DNA of 64,000 nt from assembly GCA_033558025.1 (NCBI GenBank), contig JAUCEF010000005.1, positions 3,100,001 through 3,164,000 on the forward strand, in the 5' to 3' direction. Positions 43,344 to 57,200 of the stretch are shown here, one piece after another. The stretch's first letter is position 1. Every line of letters begins with the position of its first letter. Position numbers and translations under genes: made by a program. The DNA is from Phytophthora sp. 'mugwort' (taxonomy: Eukaryota; Oomycota; Peronosporomycetes; Peronosporales; Peronosporaceae). Under the pieces are notes generated by a model, which was not told where the DNA came from, searched no databases, and saw only the letters and a list, made by a program, of their open reading frames with translations.

Positions 43344-44498
43344 TCAAAATTCGGCCACGCCGGAAGGGGAGTCGTCCCGCTCGTAGAGATTCTTGTTTCG
43401 AGGGCCGAAGGTCGCTTCAAAGTGTTCCCAGACAGCTTGAAAGCACGGCGCAACCTGTTTCTCGTCGTAGCCAGTGAGTGTCGACAGCTCGTCCCGCCAG
43501 AGTGGAGTGACCCCGAGCGCTTTACGAGATGCCACGAGGATGCTTGCAGCGACAACGGACGGTCGATACACCTGCAGCGCGTACTCTTGCAGCACCAAAT
43601 CCACAAAAAACTCGGCGTATTTGCAGTAGTATCCGTGTGCTTCATCCACGAGCTCAGACCCCAGCAATTGGTCGTCGGCAAACAGCACCGTCTGGCCCAT
43701 ATAGTGCTGCAAGAAGTGCAGCGGGGTCACCACCATGAGTCTCCAATCGAGTCTGTATACACAAAATCCAAAGCAAATTTAGCACGGGCAACTGGCAAAG
43801 ATGGGTAAATACTGAACAAAGTGGAGCCGTTGTGACGAATGTATGACGAACACAAATCCCGACGCACTTTTGGAAGATGTCTGCCTCGGTGTCACTGATC
43901 TCCTCGTATGAGTACATGCGGTTCCCCATTTCCCAGAACTCAGCCATGGGGGGTAGCTCCTCCTCCGTGCCGAGAAACTTGAGCGCCATGCGCAGGCAGC
44001 TGAGCGCTAGCAGCTGGAACCGGTCCTTGCGCGGCAGCGGCGCGTCGAGTGCCAGCACCTTCTCGAGGTATCCCACGGCGGCGTGCACGTACTCCTTGCG
44101 CATGCGCAGATGCGTCTCCCCCACCTCGGCCATCCAGTCCACGAGCACGCGGCGATACTTGAGGTACTCGTACTGCTTGGAGAAGTCGGGCCGCAGGAGC
44201 TCCTGACGCAGCATGGCACGATATACGCTGTCCACGTCACGATCCTCGAGCGCCACCAGCTTACGGAGACAATAAATTATAGTGGCAAACATACACATAT
44301 TGTCAACAGAACCAAGTGGCGAAAGCGAGAGGGGGGAGAGCAACGTACATTCTGCTCCTCGAATGACAGCTCGTTTGTCCAGGGCGCGTCAGACACAAGC
44401 AGCCCGAGCACTTCGCCCGTCTCGGACTCCTGCGTGCTCATGAGGTCGTCGTCGTCCAGCACTTCGTCGCACTCGAGGCATTGCGCTTCCCACTCCAT
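43344..44498 (-). CDS. A/B-type cyclin-like protein
   Basis: Three exons (44498-44349, 44259-43868, 43752-43344) join in phase to 316 residues. After a short acidic N-terminus with a CxxC pair (CLEC), residues about 55-190 form the cyclin box: RRVLVDWMAEVGETHLRM, LEKVLALDAPLPRKDRFQLLALSCLRMALKF, and EISDTEADIFQKLDWRL-VVTP. The second cyclin fold follows (about 195-300, YRPSVVAASILVASRKALG). The conserved Arg, Lys and Glu positions that contact the CDK are recognisable. No destruction box is evident in the short N-terminus, so turnover may differ from mitotic cyclins. The exact cyclin class and CDK partner cannot be fixed by eye. Confidence 0.88.
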
Positions 44499-44518
44499 GA
44501 TGTGCTAGACGACAACTA

Positions 44519-44924
44519 TTATTTGGCCTTGGGTAGGGAGGAGGGTTGGGCTTGACAAAATGCAACGGTGAAGTGGAGCGGATCTGCCGTGTCTTGTTGC
44601 CACCGACACAAAGTACAAATGTGCTGGACGATGGCAATGCACCCAGCGCCAACACCTGGTAATGCTATGTGAGACCAGGACATACAAAAGTCAAGTCAAA
44701 AGACATTTTGAAGCCCAGATTCGCCCCGTCTTTGACGAGAAATCCCTCGCTCATCTCAAAACGACTAAGTGCGAACGCTGAAAGAGCGAGCCACTTGCAG
44801 CTTTACTTACTATGGATATGTTCGTGCTACCATGCTCATTGAAGAACTTGAAGTATTGGGTAGCGGAAAACTCTCGATGTAGGCGATGGCGTCGCCGGTG
44901 TCGCTCGGTTAGAGCGGCGACCAT
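44519..44924 (-). CDS. Possible small three-exon gene upstream of the cyclin
   Basis: A speculative model of 95 residues joins 44924-44811, 44754-44686 and 44623-44519. All three exons are phase-0 multiples of three. The first donor is a perfect GTAAGT and the second is GTATGT; the acceptors TTTTGAG and CGTCCAG are weaker. The product would include FSATQYFKFFNEHGSTNI and GFLVKDGANLGFKMSF, which look like folded protein rather than chance, plus a CTLC motif. I recognise no family. The stop lies 20 bp before the cyclin ATG on the same strand, so this region may instead be the cyclin's promoter. Confidence 0.25.
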
Positions 44925-45217
44925 GGTGGACTCGCACAACCATACGATGAAAGGCAGGCGCTAAGGTTCCCTACCCCCGATATGCCGATTGATACACAGT
45001 CGAAAGGGTTCTGTTGCCATGGCAATGGTCATTTTCGCTTCGATTGTTGGTTAAATGGGTGACATTGTTGGTCCAACGGCAACGTCTGAGAGAAAGATAG
45101 ACATTTTTGCACTGAATGGCAACTTGGAGCTTGACAGTCGCACTGATTTCCGGAAATGGCGTTATTTCTGGGTGTAGCCATCCGACTTGTTCATTTGATC
45201 AGTAGCTTATTTCCTGT

Positions 45218-48200
45218 CTAGTCATCCAGTTGGGACAGCATAGCCACGCCACGTGCAACCCAATGCGCCTCCGGTCTGCTTGTCGGTAACTGGATAAAGC
45301 AGATAAAGTTCGTCGAATGGCCGGTGGTCGACAAGGTTCCTCGTCGCTCGCTGCAAAGAGCGATGACAAAGAAAAAGAAACGGTTAGGATAAGCTCAAAG
45401 TGCACCATTCTGGCAAAATGCCAACGTACCTCGTTTTGTAGACTGGGCACGAGTATGAGCTACGCTGGCTCATTTCGGTCTTCTTCACCGGTCGGAAGAG
45501 CAGCACCGGTGCCAGCGAGAAGAGCACCTTCGGTTCCGATTCGGCCAACTCGTTCGTGCTTTTCTCCCATTTGGCGCCTTCGAGAAACAGTCCGCGTACA
45601 TACACTCCGTCCTGGCAAAACATGGCAAAACAAGCTAGGAACTTGTTCTCTCTCTCTCTCATCATAGATAATGTCAGTCTTTGGGAACGCACCTGTGGTG
45701 GTTTCGCGTAGTCGTTCCGTGGCTTGGGTTCGTGGTCAAAACCAAGCTGGTCAATTGGCAAAGTGTATTTCCTCGCGAAGTTCTGGCTGGCACCCGTCAG
45801 GAAAGCCTGCGTGAAGAAGAATCCGGAAATCCAGAACACAACCGGTGGCTTCTCCAGTAGCCACTTGTTAAAGAATGCAATGCGCTCCAGCAAGTCGGTC
45901 ACGTAGCTTCCAAGCGGTTTTAGTGAAGGATACGACTTGGACGCCCACAGCGCCGGGATTTTGCCAAAAAACAAACTCTTTGACACATTTTCAAGCTCCG
46001 CTGACATGACCACAAGGCCCTTCAAAGCTTTGCGCAAACTCTCAAGACTCGAGCGGATGGTCGACATGAGGTTGTTGAAGCGTACGAGTTCTTGACATAA
46101 CACCGTGTTCATCGACTCATCCCATCGCACTGGGTATCGGATCTGCGCTACCTCCATGTCAAAGTTCGGCGGTAAGCGTGCCAAAATATCGTTGGCGATG
46201 ACTTCGACAAGCTCTTCCTGGGACGACCCGCTGCTGCCTTCGCTACCTCCACCTGAGCTTTGGGTAAGTAGCACATCACGACAAAGCTTGGCTGTTGCAT
46301 TTTGGTCTTTCGTGATCGTGGCATTATCGTGAAGCCCAAACACTCCAGGAGGAGCCACCAGAGGCAAGTCTTCGATGAATTTGAGATACGTTTCGTAGTC
46401 ACCGTCGGGCGGCATTGTATACAATCCTTGTTCATCAAATGAGTAGCCTTCTTTGAAGACATCCAAGCAGTAAAATTTGCCCAGAACAGACATGAGTGTC
46501 CGCCGATCCTTGTCATCTGTCACACGTCCGCCGTAATTGCACTCACCCGTGCAATAATTCAACGCACGTAGCGGTAATTGCGCGTTTTCATCAATGAACA
46601 TGGCCAATTGTCGGATACTTATGCTCAGATCCGACTCGTTAAATTCGTACTGAATGTTCCAGCCCAAAGGCCCAAACTGACGACGTTCACGCACCAAAGC
46701 GTGGAAGAAGCACAGCGAGTAAAGGAGCACACGGAATTCAGGACCTTTGACTACAGACTCCAGGAATCCCTTCTCTCCTACCGGGTCGAACATGTACGAG
46801 CCCAACAAATTTGCACGAAGACCTTGCGGCGGTTCATTTGTCATCTTGACACCATTTTGCAGCACTGCCGCGGGGAAAACATCCGACGGGTACGTGGTGC
46901 ACCACAACCGGAATTCGGGGTGGGTGTTGTCAAGTTTAATGTCTTCAGCAATCTTCTCCATCACAGGCATCCAGCTTGGCGCTAAATGGCAGTTTTGCAA
47001 GACAACCCATGAACCAGCCTCGCGCGCACGTATGATCATGCGCTCAGCAATGGGGCCTTGGCCTTGGCCAAGTGAAATCGTCTCTGCTTTTTGTCCAAGC
47101 GAGTCCGCAAATTTAAGCACAGAACTGATTGGATCGGACCCTGGTGACAAGATGAACACCAAAGGCGACGACACGCTGCTGTCCGAGTAGGAAAGCGCTA
47201 AATCAAACTGTGGGGGGTTGACAAACTTCTCACCCATTTCCTTAACGAGGAAGTGTTGAATTCCAACCACGAGAAGATCAGGACGGATACATCGCAGACC
47301 AAGAAGACGACGGAATTCGCTCACTTTACCCAGTATGCCGGGGAATGGAAGCGTATGACCAATTGGACTATCATACACAGCCTTCCATTGGTCCTCGTTG
47401 TCGATGAATTCCTCGATGATGCCATGGAAAGCAGGTACTGCGCTTAGTCTGGAAAATTCTGCCCACTGTTTGTCACTCAGCCACAACTTAGCTGGATTCG
47501 GGGGCGGTTCAGAGAGAGCTACGCCTCCAGTGAGCAAGAAATACCATTCGTTGCTCTCAATTTCGTGTTTTCCTTGCTTAATCGAAATACACAATAGGAA
47601 CGAGAACATGAGCTTGTCTTTTTCCAACAACGAGCGGCAGATATTTCGATAGAGGGAGTATGTAAAGTGGGTGTCGAGGTTCTGAAGCCGCTGACTGAGC
47701 TCCGGTGAACGATCACTGTTCAGGATACTTGCACTGAACAAGTTAATGAACCACGAGAGCGAGTACTGGTACACTGGTTCAATATTCGCAAGTTGATCGA
47801 TGCAAAAGAATAGCACTTGACTTGAATAAGCCACGGGTTTGTACCCTTGCCGAACCGAGTCAATCTCCAGCTCAGTCTTTTCAGCAACTTGCTGTTCCTT
47901 CTTGATTTCGTCTGCAACTTGTTTACTTTGGTTCATAGTAGTGATCGCGTTTTCATCCTCGAGAATGTTGCCTTGCGAGGACGATAAAATGTTTAGGATT
48001 TTGTCTTCGATTTCCTTCAGAAGCCCCTTATTACGCGCATTTTGCACAATCAGTTTGTTCTTTTGCTCTTCCAGGTCCGGTCTCTCCTGAGCTACAACGA
48101 TTCCTAGAAGCTGATCTTCGAGGCCGTGTGGAGTGATCATAAAGTTCAAAAGCGTCACTTTCACGGACACCTCTGGGAGGTAATGTGGGTTCCGATACTT

Positions 48201-51200
48201 GGTCGTGATGTAAAAGCGAAAGTTTTCGGCATATTCCACCGTGGAATCGCCCAGACGAATGCATGTCACCCCTCCCTGTTTGAACGTTTGTTTCAATAAC
48301 AGTGGCTCGAGTGACGGATCAAGCTCCTCGCCGGCATTTTCCAGTAACACTGGAGTGCCAAACTGGACGGAATTTTCAAGTGTTCGCATGTAGTCGGCAT
48401 CTGTAAGCTTAATCACTGTCATTTGATTGTCTTTTTCCATGTTCCGTATCCATTTGTTAGCTTGACCCTGCGGGTCGATCATCAGTGGCCATCGACGGGA
48501 ATTAAAGACGATAATGCCATTGTCAACCGAAAAGCCGTCAGTTGGGAGTCCATCGATATTCCATTTTCGAATTTGAACAGCTTCACCAAGCGAGCCGTTA
48601 AGAGAAGGCAAATCACTGCACGGAATGCCAAGCTGCTTGCAACGTGCGACCCAGTCGTGCACTGCGTCTTGTCTGAATAAAGACGTAAAAGGCCCGAGGT
48701 ACGCGACAACTCCTGCCGATATCAATACGTCTCCAGTCAATCTGCTATATTGAACCGCTAACTCTTCTGCAAACTCAGTCCAGCGCGTCTTTTCACCTCC
48801 AAGGCTTTCAATTAGCGTCGACGCTCGGACAAGTTTCTTGCCCGTAAGATCCACTTGGTATTCGAGGTTTTCCTTTTGCTTTGTGGCAGAATTAAATTGC
48901 CGCTGTAACTCAGCCAGCCCATCCTCCACTTCTTTCAACTGTGATAATTTTTCGTTCAGTTTTTGCATCACTTCAGCGAGCTGTTCTTCAGCCAGTCGTA
49001 GCGCCTCCCGCTTGGGTGCAACCACCTTGGATACATTATCATAGAGTGCCATCGCGTGAACCCACTTACACAGTCCAGCTGCTGCCTTTGACGCCTTTTC
49101 GGCCTTTTCGGGACTGAAATTTTCATCGGCAATGTACTTGCTAGTGACAATTTTCATCGTTTTCGGGTCCAGATTGTCCTTGTCAAACTTTTTCAATGTC
49201 GTGATGAAAGTCGGATCACTCAACATTTTTTGGGATGGACCCCAGTAATCCATAATCCGCTTTGACGGATCTTGTGGGTCTGGAATCCGAGCTGGTTTAA
49301 TGCCAAGCATAACGCAAACGCCTTCACACACGAGCTTGACACCTGCTGGCGGGTTACTCATAGCTTTTACTTCATTAATCTCACTGGGTTTGATCGTGTC
49401 CAGAGCCTTCAAAGCCTCTTCCAAAGCTGGGATAGCTTCGGCTAAGTCTGCTTCGACGCTGGCCTTTTGCTGCTCACACTCAGCTTTCGAAGCGTCAGCC
49501 ACCGCAACATCCGCTTGTACTTCGGTACGCTGGACCTCAACGCCCGGAAGTTTCGCCTTGATTTCCGCCATCAAAATGTCCGTGTCTTTCTTCGATTGGT
49601 CGAGAACAGGTTGCAAGTCTTCCAATTCTTTTCGCATCACCGCCACGTTAGTTTCGGCAAAATTAATCTTTTCGAGGCCAATGACATAACGGTTGCGAGC
49701 CCCTTGCACAGCCTCACGCCGACGCGCAAGGAAGCTCTTGAAAGCCACAATAAGCTCAAGATACGACGTCGGGGTCACGTAGTTCTGACGACGCAAAGTT
49801 TGGACGAATTTGTCCGAAAGCTCCATCACACTGACGTGGAAATACTGGCACGTCTCGACAATGGCTTTGCGGACATAGACACTATCCATTTCCACGTCAG
49901 CTAGGAATTTCTCAGCTACTGCGACCAAAGCATCAGAAGGCCATGCCGTGAACCAATCAATTGTACAGCAATTAATCAGCGACGGGAACTTTCGCAGTCT
50001 GTCTCTAAATGCTTCGCCAATAGGGGAACACGCAAGGACAATGTGCAAGTTACTGCGCACACGCTGCAGGAAGAACGCATACAGTTGCGTTTGGTTCATA
50101 TTATCCCCCACGGCCTTGCCCAATTTTTCCTTGACGTGGGGACGAACAGCTTCACAGATACCGACCCGTTCGTCATACGGGAATAAATTGGGAATTTCGC
50201 CTGAATTCAACATATTGTTGATATCTTCCACGAAGCCGTCGTATTTGATCTGGGTATCACTGAACAAGAAGACTAAGGGCCGAGCACCTGTGCCAGCCAT
50301 GCGCAAGACCTCTTTCATGTCTTCCCGCCATTCGGCCATTGTATAATTCTTGGAAATTTCGATCTGCTTGATCTCAAAGTCCACAATAAACGCTGACAAC
50401 CGGGTAAGACTTTGCCGTCCACTGCCACCCACACCGACTAGAAGTGCATTGCCGCCAGGCATGTTAAGTACACGAACAATACGTGACAAGTGCTCGATGG
50501 CGAACAAAAACATGACCAAATTCATCGGTTTGCGACTAATGCCGTTGTACTCGGCTAAGTATCCATCAAGACATTGAATAAGTTGAGCAATGCCGTCGAA
50601 GTCCGTGTCAAGCCGAACGTCCACTTCCTTATACAGTCGCGGGTTTGCATCCGGAGCGATATAGTCGCCGAAGAAGAGGTTTCGCATGTCAACCGCCGAG
50701 ACGGGACCCTCACGACCACGTTTGAGGCTGGCAAATACCTTGTCAAAATTCGCAGCAAAGTGTTTAATGATGATTTTTTTTTGAATGTCATTAAACCATT
50801 CCCGGTCTTCCTCGTCAATCAAGCGGTCTCCTATTACTCGAAGCGATTCATGCACCCAAAGTTTCACCAAACTGTTGGCAGTGAACTGGTCGCTAGGAAC
50901 TACCAACATGATACCTTGGACGATTCTCGAAAAGTCCCGCAAGTTGAACGTATAGTGAGATTTCTTAGGTGTGGGAAGTAGCGACATCATGGCGGATTGA
51001 TAAAGCTCCAAGGTCGCAGACACGACGGCTTCAGAGAGTCGCTTAACTTCCGGAAGGAAGGGATTCGAGCCAAAATACCACTCTAAAATCGTACTGAAAA
51101 TTCGTGTAAGGGTCAAGTCATCAAACTCAGAAAAGCACAAGAGGTTGAAATGACGAAGCAAGCGAGGCGTGACGTTGTTTCTCCCACCGCCAGGTGGTCC

Positions 51201-54200
51201 CATGGCCGCAAGTACGATCGTGTCGACAACTTTTCGCCACGACATTTCCTTCAGGTCGTAATATCCCTCACTATCGATCAGTTGTCGCACCAATTCAATT
51301 GGTGGTTGAGCGCCGTACGTTTCGACGAATGGCATGTTGAGGTCGTCGACGAAAACAATGGCAGTTTTGCCCAATGGTGGACCAAACACACCCTTACGAC
51401 GCTTGTCAAGCTTGCCGTCGATAATATTCTGGGTCATATTTGCCGAAGTTTTCGCTGAAAAAGACAACATGATGACGGAATTCTGCTCCTGGGGTAGTAC
51501 TTCATTCAAAATCGAGTTCATGTAGCACGACTTGCCCGTTCCTGTCGGTCCACACACTAACACTTTTCTCCTGCTCGATACCAAAAGCTGTACTAAATAT
51601 TCCAACTGAGCCGTGAAGATTGTTGGCACGACGATCTGATTGAATGGCGTATTGGGCTGGATCACGTACGGTTTGAGTCTTTCTTCCCACTTGAGCCACT
51701 TGCTTTCTTCCAGATTAAAGTAATAGTCGTGTAAATTGCCTTTACTCGGGACAGGAAATGCTACAAGATACGTCGTTTTCCCGTCTTCAAACACTGGTTT
51801 CTCCCACTTGCGAACTTGCAGGGCTCGACTCACAACAATGTATTTGCTTTCAAGTGACTGAATATTCTCGATAATTGCGCGTAAAAACTCGCAAAATTTC
51901 GTTCGTCCTTCAGTGTTAATACTCCCGCCAACGGACCAAGTAAGTGAGAAAATAAAAAGCGCTTCGATGGTTCCTTTCTTCTTTAAAGCCGCTTCTTTTG
52001 GAAGCTTGCACAATTGAGCCTCGAAAAGGTAAACGAGACTCTGCACAAGGTTCGTGTCGACAGTTGGAGAGAGCTCGACCAGCTCTTTTCGAAGAAATGC
52101 AATGCACGGTTCAACCAGCCATGAAAACAGGAACGAAATGAGACTTCGTTGCTCGCTGTTGATTTCGAACGGTCCAGCAATCATTTTCTTACTGCTTTCA
52201 ACCACCGTGATCGAGTCTAGCCAGGAATTCAGCACTGGGGTCCAGCCTAATTGTTCCGGTTCCATGTAAATCATCCCACAACGTGAGACTGTGGCTGGCG
52301 ACGCGACCAGCAAATCCATTGGCTCGAACATCATGCTCATGACTGAGCTCATGGCAATAATCTCGCCGCTCATTAAACACAATTTTCGGTTATCGTCGAG
52401 CACTGTGTTCATGTTTTCAATCCAAACGGCATCCACGGGTCCGTCAAACAGGAGCCACTTCCGATCCGACGACGGGTTCGTGGCTAGAGTTCGGTAGTTG
52501 ATGGCGAGCACTCCGTCATTCCATTCGTGAGAAACAGCGTCGAATTGGCCGTAAAGCTGCCCCATTGTGACGGCTTTCGGGTTAATCACAGATACAATGA
52601 CGTTGGTATAGCGAGGATCGGTCGGGAATTGCTGGTGCAAATGCGCTAATACTTCCGACAAGACACGCCAGGAAGATGTTTTACCTGAAAATGGCATGCC
52701 AACCACCATAAAACCGTGTCGAACGATCATCATTTCGTAGATTTGAATCACTTTGTCCACGAAATTGGGCACAGGTTGTAGGTTCATTTGCTTGCAAACG
52801 ATATTGATCGAGTTGAGCATGTCCCGTCGATCCGGGGGATCGATCGTCACGCCAGGAAAGAGATCGGACACGATGCCGTTGAATAATGGGACATCCGGAG
52901 ACAGGAATTTGGGCAAGTTGACATCAATAATCGACCGTAACACGAGCGTATCTTCTCGCAAATGCCCCTCGGCTCTCTTTAAATTGCCTGCCGCTCGAAG
53001 TACAGCCATGACGGCTCTCATTCCATAGTCATAATGAGACTGAGACGACAATTGCTCCGAGCAGAGCGTGTATGTGGTCGTGATCTTCTTGGATAAGGCA
53101 CTAGCTTCCATATATCCGTACGAATACAGCATAATTTCGGCAATCATGGCGTAATCCGGCACCATCATTGCCACTGTACGAAACAGCACTTTCAAGTTAT
53201 CAGGTAGCTCAGCTCGACCTGCATAACCCGGGTTCATGGTGATGAAAGGGCAGCACGTAGGGTTTAATCGCAGCTCGGTGCCTTCAAAAAGAAAATGGGT
53301 CAGTTTCTGAGCTTTCGCCAGTTGAATACAGAGAATTTGTTGGGCAATCACTGACAGCACTTCGAGTTGAATCCGGTTAAATTCATCAAAGCACGCCCAT
53401 GCACCTGAACTGGCAAGACCTTTAAAGAACTTTCCCATGGCAAGATAATCGAGACCATCCGAGCAATTTGTCACGACACATTGAATGGCAATTGCTTTGG
53501 CAAGGTCTTTGGTTGTTTCGGTCTTGCCTGTTCCAGCAGGACCTTCAGGTGCTCCACCGAGATTTAAGTGAATCGCTCCGGTTAATGTGCGATAACACCG
53601 ATCCGTGAGCGGGGTAATAACCAACCGCATACTGTTTCCGAGATACTCGAACGCGTACAGTGCCAGTGTGTTAATCATTCGACACTCGAGAGTGTGAGGT
53701 TTGCCACTTGTCGCTGAGACTCCACCTTGGATCCAGTAGTAGCGCAGTTGAGCAAGCCAATCGAAGTCGCTTTTCTCAGTGATCTTAAGCTCTACCAACT
53801 CGGCCATTGTATCACGGTTGTGAACATCCATGACTACAAGTGCTCCCAAGGTAATTCGAATTAACTTTGGTAATTCTCCACGAACCATCTCGACAGTTCT
53901 CTTTAGCTCTGTCCTTAAAACTTCCAAGTGGTCATGTAGCGCCTGGGGGTCCTCTGCACAACTGCTAAGTGCTTTCTCACTCTCTTGAGTCCACATTGTC
54001 TGATTAACAGCCAGCACCACTTGTCCAGGCCACTGTTGCACCCATTCTAAACGATCTTTAGTCGGGTAATCGAGGATTGACTCGTCTAAATGGAACGCAA
54101 CACTTTTTTTCATTGTCATTTCAACTTCTTCTAGCCAAACCTCGACATTTCCACCAGAATTGTTCGGATTGATGAGATTCTGCGCAATTTTCTCGTACCG

Positions 54201-57200
54201 GAACGGCACTTTTTCCATCTCGGGGCTAAGCATGGCTGTGATATCCAAATTATCCTGAAATTCCAGCATAGAAATCCCATCAAAAGCTTTCTTTAAATGC
54301 GGTTGAACTCGTAACGGGTCTTTTGTCTCAGCAAGAATCTCCAATAGCTCGTCGTTAGACAAGAAGAAAAAACGTGGGAAGTAAAGTCGTTTAGTCTCCA
54401 AGTAGTCATTCAGACCTTTCTGGATCGTATCCAAGTCCATATTTGACTGTTGTAAGCTTGGTAACAAATCACTACGCTCGGCTACCGTCCGGACAGCAGG
54501 AGAAGCGACTGTTTCTTGCATGTTTCGACGCCAATTCGAGTCAACTTTACGGAAAAGCGCACCTTCCGTTGGCATTTGTCGCATGATATCGTCCGAGCTG
54601 AAGATCGGCTCTAAGTAGAGCCATGTCGTCTGTACCTTAATCCAATTATCTAGAATATCTTGAATCGCAATGAGCATCTTCTCCCACTTGGTGATCCGCT
54701 CAAAGTACGGTTTGTTATAGCGACTGCCACGCATAGATTGAGTCTTGACGATCTGGTCATCGATAATTTGCTGGATTTCGTCGGTCGAGCATAAGATCGA
54801 CGTACTCGTTGCTCGATATTCCTTTGTCGAGAAGTTGACACCTCCCCACTCGGTCTCCATCTTGTCAAGCGCTTTCTCTAAGGAATATTCCTTTGAAGCA
54901 CTCACACATGTTTCTTCAATGGCACTCGTCACTCGGTGTAGACCGAGTTCAATCATCTGGTTGATATTTGATTCTCCTTCGTGGACTTGCACGTCAATTC
55001 CCGTAATCCGCTCAATTTCTTCCCAGTGTCTCTCGCGAATCCCAGGTGTACACAGCAGTACCATCAAGGGAATGATATTCTCAAGCATATCATCCAAAGT
55101 TTTCTTCACTTCTTGAGCCATGGTGATCGCTACAGCGTACACATCCGTGTTCTTTTCACACTCTTTGATAATTTTCACAATTATGCGTCGGAATTGGTCA
55201 CAGTCGCGTTCAATTTCTTCGGCATTCACTGTTGCTAACGGAGCTTCGCGACTCCAAGTGACTTTTTCCATTGTCTGGGCAATCGTCGTCCATAATTTAT
55301 CAATGGGGGTCAGCATATCATACAGCTCCGTCAGGTACGTCTCGTTGTTTGTGACGCTCATACCGAGCATCGTTTCTTGTTCCTTGATGGCTTCCGCCTC
55401 AACTTCGGCGTCTTCAAGAGATTTTCGGGCAGCTTCGATCCGCTTCAAGATGCTCTCCGAGTCTGCGAGGTTCGCATAGTCTCGCATTTTTTCAATACGG
55501 CGCTGCAAAGACGCAAACTGGCTCGAGAGCTGCTCTTGACGGCCTTCTACGATGAGTTCCAGCTCATGTTGTCGCTTGGTTTGGAGCTCCATACTCTTCC
55601 GTTGAAACCCTTTGATGTTCTCTGGCCATCGAAACGTGTTGAAAAAGAGCTGGATCTCCTCCCGAGTCATCTGGAAATCAAAATCTTTAAGGAATTGAAC
55701 AGCGCGACACACTTCGTCGTAGAGTTTGGTATTCAGAACGTCAATGAGTTCAATGCTTATGATGTAAAACTGGTCCAGCGCTTTAAGCTCAAAAGAATCG
55801 AGTGGTTCTGTTACCAGTTTGGCCCCAATTTGTTCATAGTCGGTAATCATAGCGCTCATCTGCTTCGTGTTGTCAGCTGAGACTTTGCTCAAGACTTTGC
55901 TGGCATGAGCCTTGATCTTGTTCACTAGCTTGACTTTGACATCGCTACACGAAATGGCCAACAGTTTAAAGCTGTATTTCTCGCAGATTTCCTCCTTCAC
56001 ACGGGTTTCCAGGCGTCTGAGCTCACTGAGCTCACTTCGGTAAGTCATGAGCATATCATTCGCAGACTTACCACTTGATTCAATCAACGCCTCGAGTTTG
56101 GCCTCGTAGTCACCGTTAATAATGTAGTTGTACGGCTCAAATAGCGCGAGTACTTCGGTGGGGTCGTGCATATGCTCTGCAATGAGTTCGGCTAAGGTAT
56201 TCTTCGCCTTGACGACAAACGTATCGTCTAGTGCCATTGTGCTGGGCCCCAGCGTCGCGGAGCTACGAAGCTTAATAGGAATTCTCGTTTGACTGTCGAT
56301 TCGAGAGAAATTATGGGAAGATTCCACAATAATGTCAATGCAAGACGTGATTTTCTCGCGTAAAGCGTTGGGAGAAGGCTCCATGAAGAAGCTGTCTAGC
56401 GTACGAACGGTCCCCTCATTTGACATGGCACAGTCCACCGCAAGCAGCAACGCAGACTCCCCCTTGTATTTTTTGCTCGAGAATTGCCGAATAAAACCCA
56501 CAAACGCGTTCACGGAAGTTTCAACAGATTCCCTCAAATTCCTTGCCATCAGAACCGCTGCTGCGTCAAGAACGCCAACAAAATTCTGGTACAGAGCTGC
56601 TTCGGGGTCTTCCACGTGAACGTTAGCATTATTTAACCCAACGGATTGATGTTTCTGAATTAATCCTTCAAACTCCATTCGATCTCGCAGAAATTTGTTG
56701 TGTAGTTCCTGATCAGGAGAGTTGCGGCCACTCTTGCACGTAGCAAGCGACGCACGATTGAGCGGAGCTTTAACTCCTCCTGCCGCTCCTGGTCCAACCG
56801 TGTTGTCAGCTGGATTACTACTACTACGAATACTATAGTAATGCAATTGCAATGCACATTCGTTCACTCTCCTTGCTGCTGCGGTAATCCAACACGTTTT
56901 CAAACAATCTTTCACGAGTTCTGCACGTCTTAAGATCGCGTCCACGAAATGATCTACCGTTTTCGGTAGTGTTGTCCGAAATTCGGGACTATGGATTTCC
57001 ACGAAAAGAATTGTTGAAAAAGTCGCTCGTCCTCCACTTGGCGCCATTTCCCATTCCGATGGAGGTGTCTCCATGCTCCATTGTTCCTGGAGAGCAAACG
57101 TCACTGGATTAATCGCAAATAAGTGCTCTTGGATTCGACTTCTTGCCCGTTCGGCTCGATCTCTATCGATCCCCGTTTGCCGTCGAACTCGCCACGCATC

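Noticed and set aside
50766..50776. T-rich run inside the dynein exon as a possible frameshift
   Set aside because: The reading frame and dynein similarity continue unchanged on both sides.
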